A stretch of 64,000 nt of DNA from contig NZ_VNFK01000001.1 in assembly GCF_007786235.1 (NCBI RefSeq), positions 248,001 to 312,000 on the forward strand. Reading direction: 5' to 3'. Shown here piece after piece: positions 42,601-50,691 of this stretch (positions are counted from its first letter, which is position 1; every line of letters starts with the position of its first letter). The notes below the pieces were generated by a model. It was not told where the DNA came from. It made no database searches and saw only the letters and a list, made by a program, of their open reading frames with translations. Origin of the DNA: Paenarthrobacter nitroguajacolicus (GTDB lineage: Bacteria; Actinomycetota; Actinomycetes; Actinomycetales; Micrococcaceae). The position numbers were made by a program, and so were the translations under genes.

Positions 42601-43222
42601 GTTGTCGTGGCGCATGCATCCCGATCTCTGCAGCGCAGTCTCAGGGCTCTCCTACGACAACCGGTTGGAGGCAGCACCGGCAGCCAAGGAGCGCCATCTG
42701 GAAGGGGCCGGTCCGGGAATTTCCTGTGTCTATGTCCCCCACACGGGAAACTCCACCAACTCACCCGAGGAAGCGGCAGAGGTGGTGCGGCAGGTCCAGG
42801 CCCACCTCGGCCTGCTCTGGCTCGACCCCTCCCAGTCCGCTGAATCAAAGTTCTCCGAACCACGCCCTCTGGAGGAGACCGACATCCTGGTGGTCGCCGC
42901 CTACAACGCGCAGGTCCAGCTGATCAAGCACCAGCTTCGGGCCGCCGGACTGGGCGGGGTTCGCGTAGGTACCGTGGACAAGTTCCAAGGCCAGGAAGCG
43001 CCCGTGGTTATTGTGTCCATGGCCGCCTCCGCAGCAGGGGAGGTCCCCCGCGGCATGGAGTTCCTGCTCTCACGCAACCGCATCAACGTGGCGGTCTCGC
43101 GCGGGCAGTGGCGTGCCGTCGTCGTACGTTCACCGGAGCTGACCAACTACCTGCCTACCCATCCAGAAGGCCTGGAAAACCTGGGCGGCTTCGTGGCCCT
43201 GTGCCAGCGCGCAGGGAGTTAG
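39647..43222 (+). CDS. TM0106-type RecB-like nuclease fused to a superfamily 1 helicase
   Basis: A protein of about 1191 residues. The N-terminal 300 residues form a RecB-like nuclease (GRSDFL, FDTKLARH, LLQLAAYGDQ), followed by a cysteine cluster YSACGRCDYCAEQ. About 340-560 is an RNase-H-like YprB-type region (IFFDFEGDPLW, YHYAAYEKTAL, YNQYDCLSTLELRNWL). The C-terminal 450 residues are an UPF1/DNA2-like helicase: GPPGSGKT, VIDEAGQFS, LGDPQQLPQV, GTVDKFQGQEA, RNRINVAVSRG. It should process nucleic acid ends, but the family's role is not well defined. GTG 39647 fits homologues and follows AAGGTAGG; ATG 39626 is an alternative. Confidence 0.9.
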   Translation: MFFLDPETAGAPKDLVFSASDLVIAATCEYQLLRKLDEKLDRTTKPDFAPDAMLDRTAKLGDVHEHRVLDEFVAEFGPWDPATGKGVYDVVPATAMDRAALSAKHAESIRALGSGADIVFQAAFFDGQFHGRSDFLVKRPGGQYAVFDTKLARHAKVTALLQLAAYGDQLLQAGITPDPTVTLVLGNRVHSHHPLAQILPVFKERRERFLRMTATHISEDGPVQWGDARYSACGRCDYCAEQVRLHRDLLMVAGMRISRRKKLIEAGITTIDQLAAQPASGDSMMLRLREQARLQTGTGTPDGTVRYTDKAGEAKAVSYNVLPDNTLGRLPAPDPGDIFFDFEGDPLWQDPATGKWGLEYLFGVIENPVETGAEPVFRPFWAHSRAEEGQAFVDFLDYVAKRRATYPRMHIYHYAAYEKTALRNLSLAHVVGETAVDDLLRQGVLVDLYDTVRHSIRVSENSYSIKKLEPLYMGQHLRSGDVTDAGASVVAYADYCTARDTGHPKEAAAILEGIRDYNQYDCLSTLELRNWLLARAAERSIVPGGLVEDVPPSGEPQPKYEAAPEETALTDYLAGLPETERSTPDARAVGIVAAGVGYHRREDKQHWWGHFDRLEKPVSQWEDGRDIFTVERGVVLQDWAKPTPRKNPVRVTRLVGRSGDGSGLEPGKTYFRMFDSPLPDALAAKESSVLGRAGWGGTEVLEVGEMDDAETVTISERLPRGAAEYSELPMALTPDSPISTDGQRAALAALATKLCASLPSWPRDCSLDLVRRQPPQLRTLASLPPVGAGPDGYIDAIAGAVKDLDNSYLAVQGPPGSGKTFVGSHVIARLVAEGWKVGVVAQSHAVVENMLCAAVQKAGVDPQRVAKEVKHGDPVPWKQCGKGDVEELLSKPGGALIGGTAWTMVGSSVPAGSLDLLVIDEAGQFSLANTMAVSRAAKRLLLLGDPQQLPQVTQGKHPEPVDESALGWLSDGYNTLPPELGYFLALSWRMHPDLCSAVSGLSYDNRLEAAPAAKERHLEGAGPGISCVYVPHTGNSTNSPEEAAEVVRQVQAHLGLLWLDPSQSAESKFSEPRPLEETDILVVAAYNAQVQLIKHQLRAAGLGGVRVGTVDKFQGQEAPVVIVSMAASAAGEVPRGMEFLLSRNRINVAVSRGQWRAVVVRSPELTNYLPTHPEGLENLGGFVALCQRAGS

Positions 43223-43998
43223 CGTCGGCCGGCGAGGGCTTCGTCGAGGACCCGGCCGAAGTTGGTCGGGTCATGCGCGAAGCGGCCCAGGAAGAGTCCC
43301 GAAACCCCGTCCAACTGCGGCAACAGGCCAGGCTTCGCGGAGCCCCCGTAAATGATGGGCAGGCCGCCCAGTCCGTGCTGACCCAACGAGTCCCGCAACG
43401 CCGCCGTGACCCGCGAAACATACGTGGCCGAGGCAGGTTCCGGAGCACCGATCGCCCACACCGGTTCATAAGCAACCACCAGATGCGAGGCAACGGACCA
43501 ATCACCCGATACCGCTGCCTTAATCTGCCGGAACACAGTATCGGCCGCCGTCGCTGGCTCACTGACTTCCAGTTCCCCCACACACAGCAACGGGGTCAAT
43601 CCAGCATCAACGGCGGCACCCACCTTCAGCGCGATCATCGCCTCGTCTTCGGCAAAGTAGCGACGCCGTTCCGCGTGACCGATCTCCACGAGCCCAACGC
43701 CGAGCTCAGCAAGCATCCCCGGTGAAACCTCCCCGGTCCACGGCCCATCGGCCCAGCTGCAGTTCTGCGCGCCGAGCACCAAGGGCGTGCCGCTCACCAA
43801 CTGCGCGGCTTCGGGCAACACGGGAAACGACGGAATCACAAACGGGAACACCCGCCCGGCCGCCAGGGCCGGACGGGCGTCCACTTCCGCCACCAAGTGC
43901 TCCAACCACGCCAAGGACTGTGCGTAGCCCATGTACATTTTGGTGCTGACACCGATGAACATAGTGTTCAGGCCTGCGTCAGGAGCTGGCAGCATCAC
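43219..43998 (-). CDS. Triose-phosphate isomerase homologue, probable L-erythrulose-1-phosphate isomerase
   Basis: A 259-residue TIM barrel with all catalytic residues: K20 in STKMYMG, H108 in EIGHAERRRYF and E178 in AYEPVWAIG. The STKMYMG variant of the usual NWKMN motif is seen in the EryH/LerI branch, which isomerises tetrulose phosphates rather than acting in glycolysis. Its position as last gene of an operon with a DhaK-type kinase and RpiB-type isomerase supports this reading. The GTG start (ATG 43995 is possible) follows the MFS stop by three bases. The stop overlaps that of the convergent helicase gene. Confidence 0.85.
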   Translation of the reverse strand: MMLPAPDAGLNTMFIGVSTKMYMGYAQSLAWLEHLVAEVDARPALAAGRVFPFVIPSFPVLPEAAQLVSGTPLVLGAQNCSWADGPWTGEVSPGMLAELGVGLVEIGHAERRRYFAEDEAMIALKVGAAVDAGLTPLLCVGELEVSEPATAADTVFRQIKAAVSGDWSVASHLVVAYEPVWAIGAPEPASATYVSRVTAALRDSLGQHGLGGLPIIYGGSAKPGLLPQLDGVSGLFLGRFAHDPTNFGRVLDEALAGRR

Positions 43999-44001
43999 GG
44001 T

Positions 44002-45351
44002 TTACTTTCCCAGCAGTTCGTCGGCCTTGTTGCTGAACCGCTTGGTACCGAACATCAGCAGCGCCGCGACGAACGGCAACACACCCAGTGCGTAGACACC
44101 CATGGTGCCGGTGTCAGAGGCCGTGACCTGGTTGACCGTGGTGCGCAGGATCGGAGCCACGAACCCACCCAGGTTGCCCAGCGAGTTGATCAATCCGATG
44201 CCCGCAGCGGCGGCAGTTCCGGTGAGGAACGCCGTCGGGTACGACCAGCAAATGGGACCTGTGGACAGGAAGCTGCACACCGCCAGGGTGATGAAGATAA
44301 TCCCGAGCGCCGGGAGCTGGTTGGCCCCGGCCCAAGCGGACCCGAAGATGCAGAGGCCGGTGGAAATGAACAGCGCCGTACCCCAGCGGCGACGACGAGC
44401 CACCGTGTTGGCGGCCTTGCCAATGAAGTAGCAGGCGAAGATGCCGAAGAACCATGGGATCGCAGCCAGAAGTCCGACGGCGATGCCCACCTTTTGACCG
44501 GTCAGTTGCGCCACCTGCTGTGGCAGGTAGAACGTCACGCCGTACACCGCTACCTGAAGGCAGAAGTAGATGACGGTGAAGTACCAGACACGGCCGTTCC
44601 GCATGGACGCCAGGACTCCGCGGGGACCGGTCTCTTCCTTGACGGTGTCCTCCAACGCCATGACGTCGGACAGCGCCGTCTTCTCTTCCTTGGTCAGGAA
44701 CTTGGCATCCTGGGGGCTGTTGATGAGGAAGAAGTACGCCGCGATACCGGCCAGGACGGCGAGCATGCCCTCAACGAAGAACATGACCTGCCAGCCTGCG
44801 ACGCCCGGAACCTGATCGCCGATGTTGATGAGCCAACCGGACAACGGCGCACCCATCATCTGCGAGAACGGCTGGGCCAGGTAGAAGATGGCGAACATCT
44901 TCACGCGGACCTTGTTGGGGAACCAGGCTGCGAGGAACATGATGACGCCGGGGAACAGGCCGGCTTCGGTAACACCCAGCAGGAAGCGAAGGATGATGAA
45001 GGACGTCTCACCCTGTACGAAGGCGAAGCACGCGGACACAATGCCCCACGTGATCGCAATGCGGGCAAGCCACACCTTGGCGCCGAACTTGGTGAGCAGC
45101 AGGTTGCTGGGGATCTCGAACAGTGCGTAGCCGATGAAGAAGATGCCGGCGCCCAGGGCGTAGGCGCCTGCGGTGATACCCCTGTCCACTTCCAGCGCGG
45201 CTTCGGCGAAGCCAACGTTGGTGCGGTCCAGGAAGGCCACCACGTACAGGATGACGAGCATTGGCATGAGCCGCCGCGACGCTTTGGAGATCGCCGATTT
45301 GAGGACCGGCGTGTCCAGCAACTCCCGAGTGGAATTGGTGGCAACAGACAT
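44002..45351 (-). CDS. MFS transporter, anion:cation symporter type
   Basis: A 449-residue carrier preceded by AGAGGAG. DRTNVGFA in helix 1, GIFFIGYALFEIPSNLLLTKFGAK for helices 2-3, and GVTEAGLFPGV for helix 4 are signatures of the anion:cation symporter family, whose members carry tartrate, galactonate, phthalate or similar organic acids. Within this operon it presumably imports the growth substrate; a sugar acid would fit the family better than a neutral polyol. Twelve helices are predicted. Confidence 0.9.
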   Translation of the reverse strand: MSVATNSTRELLDTPVLKSAISKASRRLMPMLVILYVVAFLDRTNVGFAEAALEVDRGITAGAYALGAGIFFIGYALFEIPSNLLLTKFGAKVWLARIAITWGIVSACFAFVQGETSFIILRFLLGVTEAGLFPGVIMFLAAWFPNKVRVKMFAIFYLAQPFSQMMGAPLSGWLINIGDQVPGVAGWQVMFFVEGMLAVLAGIAAYFFLINSPQDAKFLTKEEKTALSDVMALEDTVKEETGPRGVLASMRNGRVWYFTVIYFCLQVAVYGVTFYLPQQVAQLTGQKVGIAVGLLAAIPWFFGIFACYFIGKAANTVARRRRWGTALFISTGLCIFGSAWAGANQLPALGIIFITLAVCSFLSTGPICWSYPTAFLTGTAAAAGIGLINSLGNLGGFVAPILRTTVNQVTASDTGTMGVYALGVLPFVAALLMFGTKRFSNKADELLGK

Positions 45352-45396
45352 TGAAACTCCTCTTTGAGTGACAGGAAATGACTAATGCAGCCGCGA

Positions 45397-45489
45397 TCAG
45401 CGCGGGAAGAAAATGAGCACCATGCCCACTGCGCAGGCAAGGATGCCCACGGCAAGGTAGATCTTGCGTTCTCGTGTCCAGGTCCGCAT
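45397..45489 (-). CDS. 30-residue single-pass membrane peptide
   Basis: An ATG at 45489, six bases after the SDR stop codon, opens a 30-codon frame ending at TGA 45397. The product begins with basic MRTWTRERK, then one hydrophobic segment (IYLAVGILACAVGMVLIFF) and ends PR. The length and composition are exactly those of a small membrane protein with the N-terminus inside. It lies between SDR and MFS genes in a tight operon that otherwise has gaps below 25 bases, which supports a coding role. The ribosome-binding site is poor, so coupling to the SDR is likely. It may assist the neighbouring carrier. Confidence 0.6.
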   Translation of the reverse strand: MRTWTRERKIYLAVGILACAVGMVLIFFPR

Positions 45490-45495
45490 GACGGC

Positions 45496-46260
45496 CTAGT
45501 GCATGTACAGTCCGCCATCCACATTCAGCGTCTGGCCGGAGATGTATCCGGAGTCCTCGCTGATGAGGAAGGCGATAGCGGCGGCGATGTCACGGGTGGA
45601 GCCCACACGGTTCACCACGAGGTCCTTGGTGAGTTCGTCCTTGCGTTCCTGGCTCAGGGTGCCGCCCATGATGTCTGTGTCGATGGGACCAGGTGAGATG
45701 GCGTTGACGGTGATGTCGTATTCGCCGAGTTCCCGGGCCGTGGCGCGGGTCAAGCCAATGACGCCGGCCTTGGCTACCGAGTACGGGGTCTTGGAGAACG
45801 TGCCGCCACCGCGCTGCGCGGACACGGAGGAGATGTTCACGATGCGGCCGATGCGGTGCTTGACCATGGACTCGGCCACACGGCGGGTGGCGTAGTGGAC
45901 GCCGTTGAGGTTGATGTTGAGCACGCGGTCCCACTCGGCGGGTTCGAGTTCGAGGTACCCGACGGGTGAGCTGACTCCGGCCACGTTGGCCAGGGCGACG
46001 ATCTGAGGCAGTTCGTTTTCGAGTTCGTCGATCGCGGCACGGACCTCGGCTTCGCTGGCAACGTTGGCACCAACACCGTGGGCCTGGACGCCGTATTCCG
46101 CGGCGATTTCCTTGGCTGCGATCTTGCAGGCGGCGTCGTCGAGGTCGATGATGCCGATGTTCCACCCTTGGGCGGCCAGGTAGTTGACGGTGGCGCGGCC
46201 AATGCCGCGTTCAGAGACGGCGCCGGTGACGATTGCGGTACGTTCACTAGGGAAAGTCAT
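45496..46260 (-). CDS. SDR family dehydrogenase of the tetrose/polyol operon
   Basis: A 254-residue NAD(P)-dependent dehydrogenase. TAIVTGAVSERGIGRATVNYL is the nucleotide loop, VNISSVSAQ gives the catalytic serine, and YSVAKAG the Tyr/Lys pair; ISGQTLNVDGGLYMH is the family ending. In an operon with a kinase and isomerases for tetrulose phosphates, oxidation of a C4 polyol to L-erythrulose, or of a related hydroxy acid, is the likeliest role. It lies 20 bases downstream of the 3-hydroxyacyl-CoA-dehydrogenase-like gene. Confidence 0.9.
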   Translation of the reverse strand: MTFPSERTAIVTGAVSERGIGRATVNYLAAQGWNIGIIDLDDAACKIAAKEIAAEYGVQAHGVGANVASEAEVRAAIDELENELPQIVALANVAGVSSPVGYLELEPAEWDRVLNINLNGVHYATRRVAESMVKHRIGRIVNISSVSAQRGGGTFSKTPYSVAKAGVIGLTRATARELGEYDITVNAISPGPIDTDIMGGTLSQERKDELTKDLVVNRVGSTRDIAAAIAFLISEDSGYISGQTLNVDGGLYMH

Positions 46261-46280
46261 GTGTGTTCTCCTGGTAAGAG

Positions 46281-47270
46281 TCAGTTGATGGGTGCCGGGC
46301 CGAGCTCTTCAATGAGCTTCTGCATGGCGACGTAGGCCTTGTTGCGGTAGGCGATGAGTTCGGGAGTGCGCTCGGCGGGGACATTGAGGAAGCCGGCGCC
46401 TGTCTTGGTGCCGAGCTTGCCTGCTTCGACGAGGTCCGACAGGATCTTCGGCGTAGCGAATCGTTCCGGGAAGCCCGTTTGCAGCGACTTGTAGCAGAAG
46501 TTGTAGACGTCCAAACCGGCCATGTCCGCAATGGCGAACGGACCAAAGAATGGCAAGCGGAAGCCGAACGTCGTACGCACCAGGGTGTCGACGTCGTCCG
46601 CTGTTGCGATGCCCTGCTCCACCAGCTGCGCCGCTTCGTGGAACAGCGCGTACTGCAGGCGGTTGAGCACGAAACCGGTGACGTCCTTGACGACGGCTGT
46701 CTGCTTGCCGGCGGCGTGGACCAGCTCGCGGGAGGCTGCAACCGTTGCCGCGGAGGTTCCGGCGTGCGGGATGACCTCGACGCCCGGAATGAACGGCGAG
46801 GGGTTGGAGAAGTGCACGCCCAGGAACCGCTCCGGGTTGGTCACGGCTTCGGCCAGGGAAGCAATGGAAATGGTGGACGTGTTGGATCCGATGAGGGCGT
46901 CCGGGCGGGCCGCAGCGCTGATCCGGTCGAGGGTCTGGTGCTTGATCTCCAAAACTTCGGGAACGCACTCCTCGATGAAGTCCGCATCCGAAACAGCCTC
47001 TTCGATGTCCTTGGCAGCCCACAGGTTTTGGTTGAGGATCTCGGTGGAGCCTTCCGGGAAAAGTCCGTCCGCGATGAACTGCTCCGATTCCACCAGCAGG
47101 CGGTCGTAGTTCTTCTGCGCCACTTCGGCCGACACATCGGCCAGCGCGACGCGGGCGCCGCCGAGCGCCAGTACCTGCGCGATGCCGCCACCCATGTAGC
47201 CGGAACCCACGACGGCGATCTTCCGGGCTGCGTTGTTCGCGGAACCTTCGGTTGCTTCAGAAATGGTCAT
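46281..47270 (-). CDS. 3-hydroxyacyl-CoA dehydrogenase superfamily oxidoreductase
   Basis: A 329-residue protein starting at ATG 47270, two bases after the RpiB-type stop codon. VVGSGYMGGGIAQVLALGG is the NAD-binding loop; FIEECVPEVLEIK and GVHFSNPSPFIPGVEVIP keep the catalytic-type histidine; the C-terminal helical domain is complete. The family also includes L-gulonate 3-dehydrogenase and L-carnitine dehydrogenase, so the substrate need not be a CoA ester. The operon has no other fatty acid gene, and a hydroxylated sugar acid is more likely. Confidence 0.87.
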   Translation of the reverse strand: MTISEATEGSANNAARKIAVVGSGYMGGGIAQVLALGGARVALADVSAEVAQKNYDRLLVESEQFIADGLFPEGSTEILNQNLWAAKDIEEAVSDADFIEECVPEVLEIKHQTLDRISAAARPDALIGSNTSTISIASLAEAVTNPERFLGVHFSNPSPFIPGVEVIPHAGTSAATVAASRELVHAAGKQTAVVKDVTGFVLNRLQYALFHEAAQLVEQGIATADDVDTLVRTTFGFRLPFFGPFAIADMAGLDVYNFCYKSLQTGFPERFATPKILSDLVEAGKLGTKTGAGFLNVPAERTPELIAYRNKAYVAMQKLIEELGPAPIN

Positions 47271-47272
47271 GA

Positions 47273-47755
47273 TCAGACTGCCTTTGTGTAGTCGGGCTCG
47301 TAGGAGCAGATGGCGTCCACCTTGGCGGCGGAGGATGAGTTTTGGTCGAAGCGGTGGTCGAGCCACTCGCCTACGAGCTTTTTGGCCAGTTCCAAGCCAA
47401 TCACCCGCTGGCCGAGCGTGAGGACCTGGGCGTTGTTGCTGAGGACGGACCGCTCCACGGAGTAGCTGTCGTGGGCGGTGACGGCGCGGATCCCGGGGAC
47501 CTTGTTGGCTGCGATCGCCACACCTAGGCCGGTTCCGCAGATCAGGAGTGCCCGGTCGGCTTCGCCCTGGGCCACCTTGCGGGCGGCATCGACGGCGACG
47601 TGCGGATAGGCGGTGGAATCGTTGGGCCCAACGCCCACGTCCGTTACGGACGCCACGCGCGGGTCGGCTTCCAACAGGGCAACGAGTGCCTGTTTGTATT
47701 CAACGCCGGCTTCGTCGTTGCCGACGATAATGCGCCAGCCTTGGGTGTTGCTCAT
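47273..47755 (-). CDS. RpiB/LacA/LacB family sugar-phosphate isomerase (probable D-erythrulose-4-phosphate isomerase)
   Basis: A 160-residue isomerase. [14 protein letters not shown] at the N-terminus, [22 protein letters not shown] near 71-92 and [14 protein letters not shown] near 107-120 are the RpiB signatures. In tetritol pathways such enzymes convert D-erythrulose 4-phosphate to D-erythrose 4-phosphate (DerI/EryI). That assignment rests on the adjacent DhaK-type kinase and the TIM homologue. It begins two bases after the kinase stop codon. Confidence 0.88.
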   Translation of the reverse strand: MSNTQGWRIIVGNDEAGVEYKQALVALLEADPRVASVTDVGVGPNDSTAYPHVAVDAARKVAQGEADRALLICGTGLGVAIAANKVPGIRAVTAHDSYSVERSVLSNNAQVLTLGQRVIGLELAKKLVGEWLDHRFDQNSSSAAKVDAICSYEPDYTKAV

Positions 47756-47757
47756 GC

Positions 47758-49506
47758 TCAGGCTCCGTTTCCGGCCGGTGCCGCTGAAGAAGCGGGGGCC
47801 AGTTGTGCATCGATGAATTGAGAAATCCTGGCGGTGATCAGCCCAAAGGAGACTGCACCGGGATCGGGGTGGCCGAGGCTCTTTTCGGCGAGTGGACGGG
47901 CACGACCCTTGAGCGGACGCAGCTCCGCTGTCCTGGCGGCAGCGGACTCGGCGGCCGCAGCGGCAACTGCCAGGGCCCGGTCAACGGGAGCACCGCCGTC
48001 GAGCTCCGCCAGGAAGGCGTCCCGGAAGGGGAGGAGCGCGTCCACCATGGTCTTGTCCCCGGGATCGGCCTTGCCCAGTTCCGTGATGGCGCGAACGAAG
48101 GCCTTCACGGCGGCAGCTGCGTCATCGGCGCTGTATGTTTCGCGGTTTCCAAGCGACTGCCCGGCCGCGATGACTGCCGAACCCCACAACGCTCCCGACG
48201 TCCCACCGGCTCGCTCGCTCCACGCTTCGCCAGCCGTCGCCAGGACACGTGCCACTGAAGAACCACTCGCAGCCTCACCGGCGGCCGCTGCAGCATCGAC
48301 GCCGCGGCGCATGCCGATACCGTGGTCGCCATCGCCGGCGATCGCATCCAGTTTGCCGAGCTCCGCTTCATGCTCGACGACGACGTCCCGCACTTGGGCG
48401 AGAATCGCCACGGCCTGCCGCCCAAGTTCAGCGGCAGCCGGGGTGGGAAGTTCGACGTCGGCGGTTTCGGCGTCGTCGAATGCTGCCTCGGCGCGAGGTG
48501 CTCGGGGCGCCATGCTGCCCTTGCGGAACGCAGGCGTGTCAGCGGGGGCAGCCCAGTACTGCTCGAGTTCCTCGTCCAACCACAGCAAGGTCAGGGACAA
48601 CCCCGACATGTCCAGGCTGGTCACCAGCTCGCCGCATTCGGGCTCAACAACAGTGAGTCCGGCGGCAGTGAGCAGCTTCTCAACTTTGCCGAACAGCAGG
48701 AACAGTTCGTCGTATTTCACAGTGCCCAAGCCGTTGACGATGGCGACCACGCGGTCCCCGGCGTCTTCGGGCTTGTCCGCGAGCAGCTTGGACACCAGGA
48801 GTTCGGCCAGCTCGGAAGCGGTGGGCATGGGGTGTTCGGAGATACCGGGTTCGCCGTGGATCCCCAGGCCCAGCGACATTTGCCCGGCCGGTACGTGGAA
48901 CAGCGGGTCGGTTGCGCCGGGGAGCGTGCACCCGTCAAAGGCCACACCCAGCGAACGCGTCCTGTAATTGGTCTTGATGGCCAAACGCTCGACGCCGTCA
49001 AGGTCCAGTCCCGCTTCAGCGGCGGCGCCGGCGATCTTGAAAACGGTGAGGTCGCCCGCGATGCCGCGGCGCTTTTCGAGTTGTTCGATGGGTGCACTGG
49101 CGATGTCGTCCGTGACGGTGACCGTACGGGTCTCAATGCCCTCGGCGTTCAGCCGGAGCTGTGCCTGGCCGAAGTGCAGGACGTCGCCGGCGTAGTTACC
49201 GTAGCTGAGCAGGACACCGCCACCGGCGTTGGCTGCCTTGGCTACGCGGTAGACCTGGCCGGCCGCCGGCGAGGCGAACATGTTGCCGCACGCCGATCCC
49301 GCTGCAAGGCCTGGGCCTACCAGCCCCGCGAAGGCCGGGTAGTGCCCGGAGCCGCCGCCAACCACCAGCGCTACCTGGCCGTGGGGGACCTCGGTGGACC
49401 GGACCACGCCACCATCGACGCGTGCCACGTATCCGCGATTGGCGGCCACGAACCCGTCCAGCGCTTCATCGGCAAAGTCTGCCGGGTTATCGAAAATTTG
49501 GGTCAT
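47758..49506 (-). CDS. DhaK-DhaL fused kinase, probable erythrulose kinase
   Basis: A 582-residue ATP-dependent ketose kinase. The N-terminal DhaK domain has [17 protein letters not shown] at 48-64 and the substrate-binding histidine H217 in GLGIHGEPG; the C-terminal DhaL domain has [13 protein letters not shown] near 390-402 for ATP-magnesium binding. Such fused proteins act on dihydroxyacetone or, in tetritol clusters, L- or D-erythrulose (LerK/DerK). Here the RpiB-type and TIM-type isomerase genes in the same operon favour L-erythrulose. It lies three bases downstream of the TIM-barrel gene. Confidence 0.9.
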   Translation of the reverse strand: MTQIFDNPADFADEALDGFVAANRGYVARVDGGVVRSTEVPHGQVALVVGGGSGHYPAFAGLVGPGLAAGSACGNMFASPAAGQVYRVAKAANAGGGVLLSYGNYAGDVLHFGQAQLRLNAEGIETRTVTVTDDIASAPIEQLEKRRGIAGDLTVFKIAGAAAEAGLDLDGVERLAIKTNYRTRSLGVAFDGCTLPGATDPLFHVPAGQMSLGLGIHGEPGISEHPMPTASELAELLVSKLLADKPEDAGDRVVAIVNGLGTVKYDELFLLFGKVEKLLTAAGLTVVEPECGELVTSLDMSGLSLTLLWLDEELEQYWAAPADTPAFRKGSMAPRAPRAEAAFDDAETADVELPTPAAAELGRQAVAILAQVRDVVVEHEAELGKLDAIAGDGDHGIGMRRGVDAAAAAGEAASGSSVARVLATAGEAWSERAGGTSGALWGSAVIAAGQSLGNRETYSADDAAAAVKAFVRAITELGKADPGDKTMVDALLPFRDAFLAELDGGAPVDRALAVAAAAAESAAARTAELRPLKGRARPLAEKSLGHPDPGAVSFGLITARISQFIDAQLAPASSAAPAGNGA

Positions 49507-49509
49507 TTC

Positions 49510-50511
49510 CTAGACTCCTGCGAATTCGGCCGCGGGCTTTTGGCGTCCTTGGGCAACCTGGCTCTGTCCGAGGGCATAGCCGTCCGTCTTCGGCAGGACG
49601 TGCCTGCGGAGGTAGTCCTGGTTGCTGGCCGTAACACTCAGGCCGTCGCCGCCGTAGTGCTCGGTGCAAAGGATGCCCTGGAATCCCACGGACAGCGCGA
49701 GCTTGAAAGCCTCGCGGTAGTTGATCAGTCCGCTTTCCATCGGGGCCGGCATGGTGATGTAGCTGTCACGGGCCACGTCTTCGTCGCGGATGTAGTTCTT
49801 CATGTGCCAGTAGTTGGAGTACGGCAGCGTCTTGGCCACCATCTCGCGCCAGTCCTCGATGGGTCGGTGGAGGCGGATGAGGTTGCCGAGGTCGGGGTTG
49901 AGGCCCACATTGTCCAGGCCGATGTCCTGGACCAGTTGAACCGATGAGTCCGCCGTGCCGAGGTACGTATCCTCGTACATTTCCAGGGAGAGCAGGATGC
50001 CCGCCTCTGCTGCGTGCTTGCCGAGTTCTCGGATCCGGGAGACGGCGTTGCCCCACGCTTCCTTGTCCCCCACCGGATCTTTGTAGCCCTCGACTGTCCA
50101 GAACCACAGCTGCTTTTGCTGCTCCGGGGTGATGGCCTGATGGAGCCCGAACGACACCACTTCGCAGCCGAGCTCCGCAGCGGCGTCAATGGTGCGGTGG
50201 CTGTACGCCAAGTTGTCGGCCCAATCCGCGGTGTGGATGACGCTGCGGCGAATGGCGGAGATGACCGGAATACCGATGCCTACCTGGTCCGCCGTCTTCT
50301 TGAACTCGGCGAGGCGGTCCTTGCTGAGGTCACCGGGACGAACCCAGCTATCGGTGAGGTCCGCGTTCGCGAAACCTGCGTCCTTCACTTCCTGGAGGAC
50401 AGAAGCCCAAACGGAAGCGTCGGCGTCGTTGACGTGCTGCCCCGCAGCGTCGGTGCCGGGGAACTGCAGGAGGGCCGCGGTGATGGGCCAATTCTCGGCG
50501 GTGTACGCCAT
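49510..50511 (-). CDS. Sugar phosphate isomerase/epimerase family TIM barrel
   Basis: A 333-residue AP-endonuclease-2-like TIM barrel. ATG 50511 is chosen, eight bases after AAGGAG. Metal-site candidates are SFGLHQAITP, LSLEMYED, NPDLGNLIRLHRP, WHMKNYIRD and LCTEHYGGDG. It opens the operon. Family members include hydroxypyruvate isomerase, tagatose epimerase and the 3-oxo-isoapionate decarboxylase OiaC, which produces L-erythrulose. The downstream kinase makes the last option attractive, but the sequence does not prove it. Confidence 0.82.
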   Translation of the reverse strand: MAYTAENWPITAALLQFPGTDAAGQHVNDADASVWASVLQEVKDAGFANADLTDSWVRPGDLSKDRLAEFKKTADQVGIGIPVISAIRRSVIHTADWADNLAYSHRTIDAAAELGCEVVSFGLHQAITPEQQKQLWFWTVEGYKDPVGDKEAWGNAVSRIRELGKHAAEAGILLSLEMYEDTYLGTADSSVQLVQDIGLDNVGLNPDLGNLIRLHRPIEDWREMVAKTLPYSNYWHMKNYIRDEDVARDSYITMPAPMESGLINYREAFKLALSVGFQGILCTEHYGGDGLSVTASNQDYLRRHVLPKTDGYALGQSQVAQGRQKPAAEFAGV

Positions 50512-50539
50512 GATGATCACTCCTTCGTGGAATCCTGTT

Positions 50540-50574
50540 TCCTATAGGATTTACGAACCAAGCAAAGCTGTCAA
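50540..50574 (-). promoter_or_regulatory. Promoter and GntR operator of the erythrulose-type operon
   Basis: On the minus strand TTGACA (50574-50569) is a good -35 box. The perfect palindrome TCCTATAGGA (50540-50549) covers the place of the -10 box. The same palindrome lies at 51399-51408 before the GntR gene. A related CCTATA lies at 50598-50603. Confidence 0.65.
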
Positions 50575-50643
50575 CCCTTTTGCGAAACTTCCTAGATCCT
50601 ATATGTCTTACATATGCCTGTGAAGAGGGTCACGGATCTCAGT

Positions 50644-50675
50644 AAAAAGGGCCCGCCAGCACTGCCAGCGAGCCC
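50644..50675 (-). terminator. Intrinsic terminator of the GntR gene
   Basis: Read on the minus strand, GGGCTCGCTGGC (50675-50664) pairs with GCTGGCGGGCCC (50660-50649), allowing wobble pairs, and is followed by TTTTT. It lies 17 bases after the GntR stop codon. Confidence 0.75.
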
Positions 50676-50691
50676 AAGGATGAGCGCAGGC

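Noticed and set aside
46479..47291. Long plus-strand frame opposite the 3-hydroxyacyl-CoA dehydrogenase-like gene.
   Set aside because: It is a high-GC antisense shadow without ribosome-binding site or recognisable domain. Similar long antisense frames over tex, DhaK-type kinase and GH42 genes were rejected for the same reason.
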